In this document: in pieces, positions 1 to 10,600 of the stretch
How the letters are laid out: every line of letters begins with the position of its first letter
How positions within the stretch are numbered: position 1 is the first letter of the stretch
Assembly: GCA_944739405.2 (NCBI GenBank)
Contig: OX123205.2
Coordinates: 33,996,475-34,060,474 of the forward strand
Length of the DNA: 64,000 nt
Direction: 5' to 3'
Source of the DNA: Euclidia mi
Taxonomy: Eukaryota; Arthropoda; Insecta; Lepidoptera; Erebidae
Notes under the pieces: model-generated
Database searches by the model: none
What the model saw: the letters and a program-made list of their open reading frames with translations, nothing else
What the model was told of the DNA's origin: nothing
Program-made: the position numbers and the translations under genes

Positions 1-590
1 ACCCGTAGGGAGAACGTCAGCCCGAAGGGAGAACGTCAGCCCGTGGGAAGAATCTGGAAAGTAGCACAGAGAATACACAACAACCGGTCAGGAACAGGCT
101 GACCCTAGATCGGCTGTTATGCTTCGGAGAGACAGATACTACAGACAGAACATATAGGGACACAGACAACTAGAATTTGCTCACCCCCAGCGGGATAGTG
201 GATAAGGAAGAAGAAGACAGGACGTAGTGTAGTAGCAGCGTTGCGACTTCTAGGGAAAGTGACCGATTTAGATCGCGCACCCATCTTATATAGGCATAAA
301 CCAATGGCTTATAGACTGCTTGTGGCCGGTCCATTACCATATAAGGTAATAATTCCTAGCGAAGCGCTCTTCGGACTAAGCTGGCTCCACAGTATCACGT
401 TACACCGTTCTGAGTATTACGTTACACCGTTGCCCGCGGCGTCGCACCCGGAGGGTAAAAATTCCTTTAAATCAAATGGTAACTAATCTCAAGACGTGTA
501 CTGACTAGATCGTTGCCGGCCTCTAGGGAATCCTAAGCACTTTAAGAGGCAAAAGAAGTACAGCTTAAATTTTTAGTTAATCTATATCGA
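1..590. other. Unassigned, possible LTR or leader relic
   Basis: This moderately GC-rich segment begins with a short tandem pair (gggagaacgtcagcccg twice within the first 45 bases). It has a TATA-like cttatataggc near 287, a CCAAT-like motif just downstream, and a second pair of cacgttacaccgtt-type words near 397 and 419. The combination resembles a promoter-bearing LTR or retroelement leader cut by the window edge, but no partner LTR or coding frame is visible. An 81-codon open frame at 241-486 has no recognisable motif. Identity is unknown. Confidence 0.25.
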
Positions 591-595
591 TAGGT

Positions 596-735
596 ATATA
601 TCATTCTTGCGTTACTGACTGACTGACAGACAACGCACAGCCGAATCTCTTGAGCGCAAGAAGTGCTAAATTAGGTGCACTAAGAAAGAATTTTCCGAAA
701 TTACCAGGGAGTCGAGCAGCATTATAATTTTCACC
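596..735 (+). mobile_element. Degenerate short Helitron fragment
   Basis: It carries the family signature cttgcgttactgactgactgacag, a diverged 'agccgaat..cttgagcgcaag' block and the 'gtgcactaagaa...ttcccgaaat' block seen in the complete copies at 44,058 and 46,614. The terminal TC and CTAG ends cannot be placed, so this is a decayed partial copy. Confidence 0.6.
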
Positions 736-1311
736 TCAGCAGCGCAAGCATGCCACTTTTGCTGCGAGTCAACAGTAAACAAAACGCGATTTTGATTCGA
801 GCGTGAGTAAAAGTAGCTTTTTAATTTTTCAATCTTCAGTGCCACGAATTGACATTATTCAGCCATAAATTTGAAAACATTCGACTTTTACTGTGCTCTG
901 TCTCTTTCACATGCATATAAAAAAGCGAGTGAAAAAACATACCCCTTCAAAATTCGATTCTGGAATTCGACCTCAAAGAAAACATGTTCGGAAACGCGTA
1001 ATACTTTAAAATTTAAAGATATTTGTAATAAAGAAATTACGTTGTGTTTTAAATGTTATTGTTTATATGTTTAATGTATTATTGGATTTTAATAAAAATA
1101 AGTCTAATTAATAGTATAAAATTGGTATTTAACCAATACATTTTTATTTGGAATTTCAACAATGATACATTTGAAAAATAAACATCAGGGACGCGGTATC
1201 AAAACGCGATTTAAAAAAAATAGGGGGAATAAAGTAAACATTTCGCTGATGCTCATAGCGTATAGCGTAACGTGTTAAGTTATATTAATATAAAATACTT
1301 CATCTAAAAAG
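736..1311. other. No gene seen
   Basis: A+T-rich sequence with no recognisable repeat or coding frame. It lies upstream of the small open frame at 1,312 and could include 5' flanking sequence of whatever that belongs to. Confidence 0.4.
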
Positions 1312-1422
1312 ATGAGCGAAACTAGCGATGATGACTGCATTTTAACACCAGAAGAGTTAAAACAACAAGTGATCAATGTAGAATTATGTTTTCAATCTAT
1401 TCCTGTTAATAAAGTAATATGA
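1312..1422 (+). CDS. Small exon-like open frame, 36 codons, unknown
   Basis: An ATG in a reasonable context (aaaaagATGag) opens a 36-codon frame starting MSETSDDDCILTPEELKQQ. Its composition is unlike random A+T-rich DNA: an acidic Ser/Asp start followed by an amphipathic Glu/Leu/Lys segment. A GT sits directly after codon 34 (aataaa|gtaata), so this could be a first coding exon with a splice donor there rather than a complete peptide. I do not recognise the family. It abuts a foldback element at 1,448, so it could equally be the remnant of a transposon gene. No Kozak-strong context, polyadenylation signal or downstream exon could be tied to it. Confidence 0.2.
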   Translation: MSETSDDDCILTPEELKQQVINVELCFQSIPVNKVI

Positions 1423-1447
1423 GTGTGTTCTCACTGCTGAGTTGAAA

Positions 1448-1636
1448 AGTTATGTGTGCTACATGAGAGCAAAGTTTTTTGCATCTCGTGCTGTTGAGTC
1501 CCTCACTACGCTCAGGATTCTAACTTTGATTCACTCGCTACGCTCGTGAATCAATCATAGAATCCTTCGCTTGCTCGGGACTCAAAATCAGCACTCGAAA
1601 CAAAAAACAACTTTACTCTCTTGTTGCACAAATAAC
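1448..1636. repeat. Foldback (long imperfect hairpin) element
   Basis: The two halves are inverted copies of each other over about 90 bases per arm. Paired blocks run outward from the centre ttgattcac/gtgaatcaa, ggattcta/tagaatcc, gagtccc/gggactc, tttttg/caaaaa and gagagcaaagtt/aactttactctc. The loop at about 1,541 is tcgctacgctc. This is typical of a foldback MITE, or a DNA-hairpin-forming repeat. No target duplication was identified. Confidence 0.65.
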
Positions 1637-1654
1637 TATTTATTATGAAATATT

Positions 1655-1803
1655 CATACATCGGACAAACAAAACTTTGCGCGGCCTAATCCTGATACTT
1701 CAATGTTCTCATGAGGAGGAGTATGTTTGCAGCTACGCGCACATTGGACAAAAAAAACTTTGCGCAGCCCAATGTGTGTGTAGTTTAGTTTGTCCGAGGA
1801 TTA
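1655..1803. repeat. Imperfect inverted repeat
   Basis: cggacaaacaaaacttt near 1,660 is partly mirrored by agtttgtccgag near 1,788. An internal direct echo (ggacaaaaaaaactttgcgc) lies near 1,745. It directly follows the foldback element and may be part of the same MITE. Confidence 0.35.
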
Positions 1804-1837
1804 ACACACGTCTGCTTGTCTTTGACTCGAAAAACTT

Positions 1838-2125
1838 TTTTTTATGTTAATAGGCGGCAAACGAGCAGACGGATTGCCTGATGGTAAGCAATTACCGCCG
1901 CCCATGGACACAAGCAACACCACAGGAGTCACAAGTGCGTTGCCGCCCCTTGGGGTTGGGAAAAGGGATAGGATGAGGAGTGGGATGATAGGGCATCCGG
2001 CACTCTCACTCACCGAACGAAACGCAACAGTTTAGGTACTGTTACTTTACGTCGATTTTCTGTGAGAGGGTAGTACTTCCCCGGTCGAGCCGGCCCATTC
2101 ATGTTGAAGTCAGCAAGGCTCTACT
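1838..2125 (-). repeat. Interspersed repeat, family X (reverse copy)
   Basis: The inverse complement of this segment closely matches 6,505-6,815. It includes the blocks ggcggcaaacgagcagacgg, cccatggacacaagcaac, ttgggaaaagggataggatg, and the end block ccccggtcgagccggcccat. A weaker copy lies at 63,160-63,310 and a fragment at 50,035-50,110. Open frames in both orientations are by-products of its composition. A common lepidopteran SINE-like repeat is the likely identity, from memory. Confidence 0.7.
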
Positions 2126-3151
2126 ATCTTGAAAATTTGATTGCTGTTCATTCTTTCTCGTAAAAACACATAACTAATTTTTGTTTAGATCGCTTAGCCG
2201 ACACTCACAGTGGCACGATTCATACGAATAGATAAAAAGGCCAGCCATACAATACGTTTTTAAATTTAGTTTTGTCGCACGATACTGTGAATTGTCGCAA
2301 CACTGCAAACTATAAACCTAAAGCCCAAATTTCAGCTGTGACATAAATTAATCGAAAGTGTGATAAACTGAATATGTATTTCGTGGAAAGAAATAACAAA
2401 TTGTCAATAGCAATACATTTTAACAGCACCGAATTAATCGCAACGTAACGCCGATTGATATTAAAAATTTGATTGATCACAACTATAATATATAGTGACA
2501 GCCCTATCTAAGTTATCGATATAAAATTTCTGAAATAGGTAATCGATTTGAATCGATTAGACACGTGGTTGTTAAGTTATCGAAGGTTTTCCTGATATCC
2601 CTTCTGGTTTCGGAGCGACTTTTTAAGTACTTTTATTGGTTGATTGTCTTCATAATTTAATCGTTGTAGGGTGGATTATACTGTAGATGCTATTAGCTAG
2701 GGAATTTATATAATTGCTTGAGTTCTCTTGTAGCTTTATATTAAAAACGGTTTTGTTGTCGCATATTAATGAGGAAGACTAGGCAATAAATACCTATGGA
2801 GATTTATTACCCATATTTTGAAAAAGGATGACGTTTTACGAGTTAATTAATTTGAATTATTGATGCGGGGAATATGGGAGCTTCCGATTTTTTTAAATTA
2901 TTGGGTACCTATTAATCGTATCTTTTTTGTCAAATCTTCATTGTTAATTATTACGATTAAGACTTTTTAAAGATATTGTCTTAGCGTTTTCCTGTGAGCA
3001 TCTAAGAATGTCGTCTTGAAGACTGAGGACAGGACGATCGTTGATGGTCTGAAACTTGATTTGTTATCTGTTTACTGGAAATAAATAGACTTACTTACTT
3101 TTCTTTATTTGTATTTAGTCAACGTCAGAACCGGACCGAACCGGTTTTATG
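2126..3151. other. No gene seen
   Basis: A+T-rich, with several short ATCGAT-containing words around 2,450-2,580 but no recognisable element or coding frame. Confidence 0.4.
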
Positions 3152-3355
3152 CCTGCCTCCTTTGTCCAGTGGATAGCGTATGTCTCTGCTGATCAGGAGT
3201 TCCCGGGTTCAATTCCCTGGTCGGGCAAAAGTGGCAATGTGCCTGGTAACGGCTATAGACCCGCCACCTAATACGTGGGACCTAAAATTCTTAAGGCGAA
3301 ATATGGATGTAATATTACACCTCTGCCTACCAATTCGGGGATGATACAGGCGTGA
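3152..3355 (+). mobile_element. tRNA-derived SINE, family A
   Basis: It has a pol III A-box-like gtccagtggatagcgtatg and a B-box-like gggttcaattccc in tRNA spacing. The shared body follows (cccggtaacgg, acctaatacgtgggacctaa, gtgtaatattacacctctgcctac) and the tail cggggat..caggcgtga. Full relatives lie at 46,123, 48,345, 55,812 and 61,588. It codes for no protein and would have been copied by a LINE. Confidence 0.85.
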
Positions 3356-3784
3356 CGCCATTAATGTTTTATTTATTTGTATTTAGTTGATGTTTTAGTA
3401 TTTAATTTATATATTGTTTAACTAACTTAGGTTTCAATAATCAAATCATGTTAATAATGTAATACCCAATAAACAGGCAAAGACCACAGTTAGCAAATAA
3501 TTATTTATTTATAATTCATGTAATATAATTATGTGCTTTACCGATAATTAGTCTAATCAGTGTTCATATTTAACTGAATTATTTAAAATGTTTAATGAAA
3601 ACCGCTATTAGTAGTTTACGCTTAGGTAGTAATCATATTCAATTAGTAATAGGATACTTCATTGTTCAAAATAAGTGGTTACATCGAGCCTCGTAAAAAT
3701 ATATAATATAATTATTCAGCAAGATGAAATTGTAAAAAAAAATTGAACGTAGACATCTTGAAGAGACTGTATGTGTATTATTTA
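3356..3784. other. No gene seen
   Basis: A+T-rich sequence without recognisable elements. Confidence 0.4.
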
Positions 3785-3935
3785 TTTCTGAAAAATACAT
3801 TTGATTGACTGACTGATAGAGAAGCTATAGCCAAAATTATTAGGCGCAAGAAGCTGAAATTTAGCATATTAATTGTTCAGTGGGGACCGTAGGGATGCAC
3901 TTAAAAGTAATTGCCCGAAATTTTCAAATTTCGGG
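3785..3935 (+). mobile_element. Degenerate short Helitron fragment
   Basis: It retains gattgactgactgatag, agccaaaattattaggcgca, gaagctgaaatttagcat and the gtggggaccgtaggg blocks in the order seen in the complete 207-bp copies. Both termini are missing. Confidence 0.6.
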
Positions 3936-4277
3936 ATTGGGATACTTATCCCAATATCTATATATATCTATTCTATTCTTTATCCAAATGTATCCTTCCA
4001 AAATTTTGCCATACCATGTTGTTTCTACATAATAAATAACCAGTTTCAATAATACCATTACGTTGTGTACCATAAGGTCGTCCGGTGCGCGGTTTTGTAA
4101 CAACCTTATGAATACAGCCCTCATTTAGTTTGCATGGGTCAACATGGGTAGCCGATGTAGGTTGTGTGCCCACAAAAGATGTATGGGGCAGCTGAGTTCA
4201 AAGTACAGATACGTATCCCTTAAGATGAGCGAGGTTTTGATGTTTTAGGTAATTCTAATAATAGATATGCCGCTAAA

Positions 4278-4342
4278 TTCAATATTAGATCCATCCATGG
4301 ATTTAGAGATTTGAGAAGTTCATGGATAGATCGAATATTGAA
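4278..4342. repeat. Imperfect hairpin
   Basis: About 22-base arms (ttcaatattagatccatcc at the left, inverted at 4,321-4,342) with roughly 19 pairs enclose a loop of about 21 bases. Function unknown. Confidence 0.5.
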
Positions 4343-4349
4343 ACCGGCC

Positions 4350-4412
4350 GTTATTGGGATCGCGATAGCCTGACAGGGAGTCAGACTGCTGTAAGTTTCA
4401 AACCCACGGCCC
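4350..4412 (+). mobile_element. tRNA-like SINE head, family B fragment
   Basis: gcgatagcctgacaggga followed by a B-box-like gtttcaaacccacggc matches the heads at 15,438, 56,768 and 63,894. Only the tRNA-like part is recognisable. Confidence 0.45.
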
Positions 4413-4984
4413 ACAACAGATTTTTCATAGCAATTAACTATTACGTAATCTTTATGGATATTGAATTGTAAATTATAGTTCGCTAAACGGTGAAGTAAAC
4501 AAGTAAGTGCATCGTGAGGTAACCAGCGTGTCTGAGTGTTCTAACGTCCTAGAAAACATAAACTGAAGTCTACTAACTGTCTAACGTGGTGAGCTGTGAT
4601 CTAACTCTTACCACGAACTGAGCGAGGATCGGAATATATTGTGATGATGATCATGAAAGATGTTTTATCGCACACTTGGTCATCTTTGATAGATATGCAC
4701 CCTTGTCTAAATACGTACTTATAATGTGGGATTTTCTGTTACGTTGTAGGGCATGGTGAAGGATCAATGATTTTATCCAAGCGAAGACACGAAAAGCTCA
4801 TTACTTGTTATTTACGTTCTTCGGTTGACTGGTCATCTGCCTACTATGTTAATTTATCGCCTGCCCAGTGCCTCTGCACATTAAGACATCGATCCCGGCT
4901 GACATGTTCATCTTCGAGAGACGTTATTATGGAGTCAGTTACTACCAATAACCTACTAACACTATAATATATCCGTGTGGTGAC

Positions 4985-5213
4985 AGATTAAGAATACGGA
5001 ATGTCACCACCCTATATCATCCCATGGGTGTCGTAAGAGCCGACAGAGGGAGCAAATTATGCAGAGAACAGCACTGTAAGAGAAGGAAAACTTGATACAA
5101 ACCCTATGCCAACCCATTTGGCCAGCGTGGTATAGTAGGCCAATTCCTCCTTTCAAAGGAGAGACCTAGTCCAGCAGTGGACTGTTAAAGGCTGATAATG
5201 ATGATGACTATTC
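4985..5213 (+). mobile_element. SINE/LINE 3' end with GAT tail, family B
   Basis: It contains the block gggtgtcgtaagagccgac and then ttggccagcgtggtatag, gagagacctagtccagcag, tggactgttaaaggctgat, followed by an (ATGATG) tail. The same 3' end occurs at 11,570-11,720 and, inverted, at 19,003-19,200. This is a very common lepidopteran SINE 3' end, probably mobilised by RTE-type LINEs (from memory). Confidence 0.65.
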
Positions 5214-5353
5214 TAAACCTTAGCATATCGTTATATCTTTGGGTGACGGTGGTCAGACGGCAGTCGCTCATTAAAAGAGCTAATATTTTTTAATTGGAAA
5301 TACGTTGCAATGATCTTAACGCCATTGCACGCCATCGCAACACAGTGCGATAA

Positions 5354-6246
5354 TCTATCCCTACTAATATTATAAATTCGAAAGTGTGTATGTATGTACA
5401 TATGTATGTTCCGTTTTCACGCTAAAACGACTGAACCGATTTTGTTGAAATTTAATTTAGAGATATACTCGTATTGGACCATGGAGACGGACATAGGCTA
5501 TCATAAGTTGCAAAAATTAACCTGAGAGGGATTGTAGGGAGGGTAGATGTTTGTACGGCACAAGTTTACCCCTTGTAAGTAAGAACGCATGCGTTATTAT
5601 TATTGAGTGCTGCGCATATCTGTCAGTACTGTCTCATCATACATAATATCATATTGTGCACGGTGATTAAATTGTTCGCATATATGTATAAACTAATAAA
5701 TTATATACTACGCTTAAACGGCTGAAACGATTTTCCCTACTAATATTATTAATGCAATAATGTTTATATATATATATACTAGAGGAAGCCAGCAGCTACG
5801 CCTGCATTTTTTTTTAAATTTACCCGTTTTGGCCGATCCCGTGGGAATTTCGGGAAATCTCTTCTTAGAACACCCCTACGGTTCCCAAGGAACATACATG
5901 CCAAATTTTAACTTCCTGCGCCCAATAGTTTCGGCTGTAGCGTGTCTGTCAGTCAGTCAGTAACGCAAGGATTTTATATATTAAAACAAGGATTTTATAT
6001 ATTAAGATACTTATTGGACATGTATTTGAACATGGCTTTGACATTTGATTGTATGCAAGTTGATGTTATTATGTATCTTTCGGTAGATAATGTCATTGAT
6101 ACTGACCAAGTTACTTTGGGTACAAAGTATATATAGAGTTTCTGAAGTCTTTAGAATAATCAGGAGTGCCTTCACAAAACTTGAGACTGAAAGTAGATTT
6201 GTGTTACCCCGAATTTAACGCGCGCGAAGCGGCGGGCAAAAGCTAG
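5354..6246 (+). mobile_element. Lep1-like non-autonomous Helitron
   Basis: The element starts TCTATCCCTACTAATATT and ends gcggcgggcaaaagCTAG, inserted exactly between an A (5,353) and a T (6,247). This is the Helitron signature: 5' TC, 3' CTRR, an A|T target and no target duplication. A GC-rich, partly self-complementary stretch precedes the 3' end, as expected for Helitron termination. Length is 893 bp including a second Helitron nested in reverse (5,779-6,007). No Rep/helicase coding is present, so it would rely on an autonomous relative. Confidence 0.8.
5779..6007 (-). mobile_element. Short Helitron nested in Helitron
   Basis: Read on the minus strand, it begins TCTTAATATATAAAATCC and ends with CTAG, again between A and T. 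It carries the same body as the 44,058, 46,614 and 51,124 copies. Length is 229 bp; it holds a duplication of the motif aggattttatatatta near its 5' end (about 5,967-6,004 on the plus strand), which explains the extra length over the usual 207 bp. Confidence 0.8.
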
Positions 6247-6379
6247 TAAATTATAAAGGGCCAGGGAACGGACATTCATTGTATGATACCTACTATTAAT
6301 ATTTAGCAAAGGTGCCAAGGACTGCTAAGGGTAAATGCTTAGCAGTAGGATACACAAGTTCATAGGAACAAAATAAACT

Positions 6380-6510
6380 TCACTTAATTTATACTCTACT
6401 ACAATCAGCCCGCGGCCTCGCCCGCGTGACCGGCGGTTTTCGCGAAAAAAGGTAGCCTTTGTTTTATTTTGATGTAAAATTCATGTTTTATCATGATGTT
6501 TAAAGGTAGT
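6380..6510 (+). mobile_element. Lep1-like Helitron-related fragment
   Basis: The block cagcccgcggcctcgcccgcgtg is typical of the GC-rich ends of Lep1-like repeats in this window (compare 6,215-6,246 and 43,254). Boundaries are unclear. Confidence 0.35.
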
Positions 6511-6815
6511 AGAGCCTTGCTGATTTCAGCATGAATGGGCCGGCTCGACCGGGGAAGTACTACCCTCTCTCAGAAAATCGACGTAAAGTAACAGTACCTA
6601 AACTAGTGCGTTTCGTTAGGTGAGTGAGAGTGCTGGAGGCCCTATCCCCTATTCCTTCTCCCTCATCCCACTCCTCATCCTATCCCTTTTCCCAACCCAA
6701 AGGGGAGGCAACGCACTTGTGACTCCTGTGGTGTTACTTGTGTCCATGGGCGGCGGTGATTGCTTACCATCAGGCGATCCGTCTGCTCGTTTGCCGCCTA
6801 TTACCATAAAAAATA
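6505..6815 (+). repeat. Interspersed repeat, family X (forward copy)
   Basis: Plus-oriented counterpart of 1,838-2,125, running from the gccggctcgaccgg end to the tttgccgcctattacc end. The pair forms inverted copies about 4.4 kb apart. The 87-codon open frame inside has no domain and is not considered a gene. Confidence 0.7.
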
Positions 6816-7063
6816 AATCGCTAGTAAATCTATTTCGCGTCAATCAAGCCAGTGTGTGTACGGATGCATGTGTGAGTCTGTAAAGAAGTGCATACAACGG
6901 TGATATGTAACATTCGTTCGAATAAAGTTAAAGATGCAATGGGAAACGTCAGGCCAAAATACTTAAATATGATTTGAATTTAAAACTATAATTTTACGCG
7001 ATTAAAAGTGTGTGTAATTAGTGTCAATGAGGTCATAGGACAGGTATTCTAAATTATTGCTAT

Positions 7064-7440
7064 TTTTGTACATTGCAACTGTACACTGTGTCGATGATAT
7101 TCAAATGCTAGAGATAACTGAAGAGAAAACCTTTTAGAACCTTCCTATAGAATAAATAACAAAATGAATAAAAGCGACAACGCGAGCTATCGAGTTCACA
7201 AGTTATAATGAAATGTACTTTTTTAATAATCGATAACATTGATATGTTCATCATATCTTCACGCCTTTTATCCCCGAAGGGGTAGGCAGAGGTGTATTAC
7301 ACACCCACACTTCGCCAGATATGTTTCGGTCCCAATGTAATAGGGGGCGAGCCTATTGCCATCTACCGGGCACATTTTTAAGCGAGCGATAATTAATATT
7401 TTTATTTTATTAATAATCGATAAATGTACAATAATTATTA
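7064..7440 (+). repeat. Direct repeat copy 1, split by a SINE
   Basis: About 190 bases (attgcaactgtacactgtgt ... aaatgtacaataattat) are repeated at 8,533-8,720. In this copy the unit is interrupted at 7,236-7,409 by a SINE fragment with a 13-base target duplication. The duplicated unit itself is not recognised. Confidence 0.75.
7236..7409 (-). mobile_element. SINE-like insertion with 13-bp target duplication
   Basis: On the minus strand it carries cccggtagatggcaatagg, tcgccccctattac and cacctctgcctacccc, with the tail ggggataaaaggcgtgaa: the family A body without the tRNA head. TTAATAATCGATA flanks it at 7,223-7,235 and 7,410-7,422. The uninterrupted version of the site exists at about 8,690-8,710, so the borders are precise. 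Confidence 0.8.
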
Positions 7441-8532
7441 GTATACAAGCAAATCAAATATTAAGATACAAAATATTATAAAAATATTATATTAGCAAAT
7501 GCAGAATATAAAATTAATATTGATACACATTATTTTATCATTCATATTGCTTTTAAATGAAAACAAAAATTAATACGTTGTATTACCAGTACGATGTTCT
7601 TAACGAAATATTCATTGTTACGTTTCATAAGTCTACACGGCTCTTAAATCGAACGCTGCAAAGTGTCGCGAAATACGCGATACGCAAACGTGTTACGCGA
7701 TTTGTATAATTTACAAAAGGCAACGAGTTTGTATTTCGTGTTCCGGACTGATTACGTGCTTTGTAATATCGTTTTTTTTTTGTTTGGCGTAGGTATAGCT
7801 ATGGCCTGCGAGTATTTGCTGAAAGCATTATTTGGCTGGTGTAGTTAGTTGTATTATGAGTTCTTTTGTTTGATAAATAGTTAAAAACCACAGTTTGTAA
7901 TCGTTAATTTGAATTAAGAAGCGAATTTAAGTAGCATATCGGTTGTACTTCATCATATCAGCCTAGAGACGTCGACTAATAGACATGATCCTCCCGCAGG
8001 GATCTGCATACTGACCGAGTTTAAGCCGCCCGCATCCAACATCTTGCGGGTCTGTACTTACCTAGGTTATATGGCAATTATTTATTGAGGTTTTTACTGA
8101 AATACGAATTTTAGCCAATGTGTTCCTTTTATATCGTAGATGTCCCCACCTAAAGAAGGATTTTGTTACATTTCACCCTTAATTATAAAAATATTGGGTT
8201 TGTAAGTTCATTTTAAAATTTCGTTGATTCGCAACTAGCACTATGCAAATTAGAGTACTTAATTTATTAAAACACGAAACATTTTTTTACCAGCATAGCT
8301 ACTGCAGGTATACATAAAAAGTCGTAACATTTTGTTTTTAAATTACTGTTGTCCGTCCAGTAACCTTTAGTACATCCATATTCATAACTATTCAAAAATG
8401 TTGCTGAAATATCGATGCTAATAAATTAATATAAATCGTGACCCGAATAACTAAGGAGGGCCCAGATTTATCATTCGAGGTGAATCTGTAAATAATAAAG
8501 AGAGTACTGGAATAATAGGTAAGCAGGTGAAT
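7441..8532. other. No gene seen; weak repeat traces
   Basis: A+T-rich. 7,950-8,060 (catcatatcagcctagagac ... tccaacatcttgcggg) looks like a decayed piece of the family also seen inverted at 60,313-60,410. A 61-codon frame at 7,663-7,848 has no recognisable domain. Confidence 0.35.
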
Positions 8533-8720
8533 TTTTTTACATTGCAACTGTACACTGTGTCGATGACATTCAAATGCTAGAGATAACTGAAGAGACAACC
8601 TTTAAGAACCTTCCTATAGAATAAATAACGAAATTAATAAAAGCGACAACGCGAGCTATCGAGTTCACAAGTTATAATGAAATGTAGTTTTTTAATAATC
8701 GATAAATGTACAATAATTAT
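8533..8720 (+). repeat. Direct repeat copy 2, uninterrupted
   Basis: Matches 7,064-7,440 minus its SINE with only scattered differences. It serves as the empty-site reference for the SINE at 7,236. Confidence 0.75.
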
Positions 8721-9253
8721 ATTGAATACAATAACTATGAATTTTTTTTGGTATTATTTTTAGATTATCGTAGCAGACTGTAGGTTTTAATCTATTATCA
8801 GATATATCAAATTCAAATGACAAAAGATCAAGTAGTTAAAAATCAATTAAAGACAGCGATTCTGGGTTCTGTTGCCTCTATTTCACTGACTTACTAGTTG
8901 GAAAGTCTTACTTTTTAAAATAGAAATGGGATCTTCAGATCCTTTCCAAAAAACTGATGAAAACTTATAATCTTATACAAGTAAAGTATATGTGTTATTT
9001 TTGTATTAATCAGGATCTTATTAATCAAGATTGACATAAAAAATGTTGAAGCGTGGTACCTATTCGAGGTAGGAATACCCATTTTACCGGTCTTTTTGCA
9101 GACAATGAAGCCCAATGGGCCTATCCATCCGTACATTATTACGTGTTATTTCTTTTTTTACGTGTAGACGTCTGCCATGGCACCAACCGATTAATGTGTG
9201 CTCAGATGCACCTTAGCGCTTTGATGTAATTGGGATGATACGCTTTACTTCAC
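8721..9253. other. No gene seen
   Basis: A+T-rich without recognisable elements or coding frames. Confidence 0.35.
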
Positions 9254-9349
9254 CGCGGTCTCGCGCGTTGTGGCCGATAAGCTATCTTACTGCTGAGCCT
9301 CTTCTCGCTTTAAGAAGAGATACGCGCGGTCTCGCGCGTTGTGGCCGAT
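9254..9349 (+). repeat. 24-bp direct repeat pair
   Basis: GCGGTCTCGCGCGTTGTGG plus five more bases occurs at about 9,256 and again at about 9,327. The intervening segment contains aagctatcttactgctgagcctcttc, which is found inverted at 11,704-11,731. Probably fragments of a GC-rich interspersed repeat. Confidence 0.5.
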
Positions 9350-9984
9350 GTCGCGGCATAGTAAACGCATCATGTATGAACATCGAAATCGCTGGCGCTG
9401 CCGCCCGCCGCTGTAGTTCGTGACCGGTTCGTAAATATGACAACAAGCAGTCCCCCATCCAAGTGGTGACCTAAGTAGGCATGTGTTAACTTTGCCGACC
9501 TATTACAAACGGCAAGGCAAGCCACTCTATCAGTGTAACAAAATTCCCTGTATTTTTGAATCTACAACCAAGTAGACATATTCCCAATGCTTTCACTACT
9601 GATTTGTTATACACAAAACTTGCCATACCTACAACAGCTCTAACTATTGGCAAATGTTAACAGCACAAGTTGGTACGAACACGAAAACTTGTTCAAATTA
9701 ACTAGAAAAGTCGGACGAAAGGCGTTGACGTGCTCCGTTGAAAATTATATTAGCTGTGGTTTATTTTTATGATTTTATTTTCGAGCTATGTTAAAGCTGG
9801 CGTTAGATGGCGCCTTTTTCCTTTTTTGTGCTATCGAGTTGTAAGTTAAGCTTTTGGGAGCCGTTTTTTGTGGGCGTCTAGTAGAATTTGCAAGAAACTC
9901 AACATGAATTTCTTACTCGGCTTATATACCTATTTGTCGATTTTATTGAAAAACCATTGAAATCTGTATATGTTTAAAGATCTT
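9350..9984. other. No gene seen
   Basis: No recognisable element apart from a ggcgttagatggcgcc word near 9,800. Confidence 0.35.
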
Positions 9985-10130
9985 GCGTTACTGACTGACT
10001 GACAGACATCGCTCAGCCAAAACTATTGGGTGCAAGAAGCCAAAATTTGGCATGTATGCTCCTTGGGTAGGGTAGGGCACGGGAGCACTATGAGAGGATT
10101 TTAGGAATTCCCACGGGATCGGGACAAAAT
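9985..10130 (+). mobile_element. Partial short Helitron
   Basis: cttgcgttactgactgactg, agccaaaactattgggtgca, ccaaaatttggcatgtatg and aattcccacgggatcggg are all family blocks in order. The CTAG end is not identifiable. Confidence 0.65.
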
Positions 10131-10429
10131 GTTTAAGTTAAAATAAATGTGCGGGCATCCTCCAGTTTATAATATAAATCGTACAGTACAGAGAGATTAT
10201 TGAACTCTGGCTGTGAATGACAAACGAAAGTTTGCCATTTGATAAGTAATGGTAGAGTAAAGGTTACTTCTGCCATTTGTTTATAATTATAGACCACATC
10301 AGTTTTAAAACAGCAACTTTTACAGCGGGCGTAGCCTCGTTTATTACATAATAATACAGTCAACAATTATAGAGATAGAAAAGCAATAAAATAAAAGGAT
10401 TAGGAAACCATAAATCTGTTTATATAAAA

Positions 10430-10600
10430 TCCTTGCGTTACTGACTGACAGACAAGCTACAGCCAAAACTATGAGCCGCAGGAAACTGATAATTGACATG
10501 CGGATTTTCTGAAATTCCCACGGCATCGGGCAGAAACTGTTAAATTTAAATAAAATGTGCAGGCGAGCATCTACTAGTTTGATAAAAATTATGTTATTCT
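10430..10600 (+). mobile_element. Partial short Helitron
   Basis: atataaaatccttgcgttac, gactgacagacaagctac, aattcccacggcatcggg, aaaatgtgcaggcg and a possible CTAG near 10,573 (tctactagt, with divergent bases before it). It lacks the middle 'gtgcactaagaaggg' block. Second tandem-orientation copy within 450 bp. Confidence 0.65.

Noticed and set aside
241..486. 81-codon open frame near the window start
   Set aside because: It runs through a TATA/CCAAT-like region and repeated motifs and has no recognisable domain; more likely LTR or leader DNA.
1838..6815. Inverted pair 1,838-2,125 / 6,505-6,815 as ends of one large transposon
   Set aside because: Both are copies of an interspersed family also present at 50,035 and 63,160, so their inverted arrangement needs no common element.
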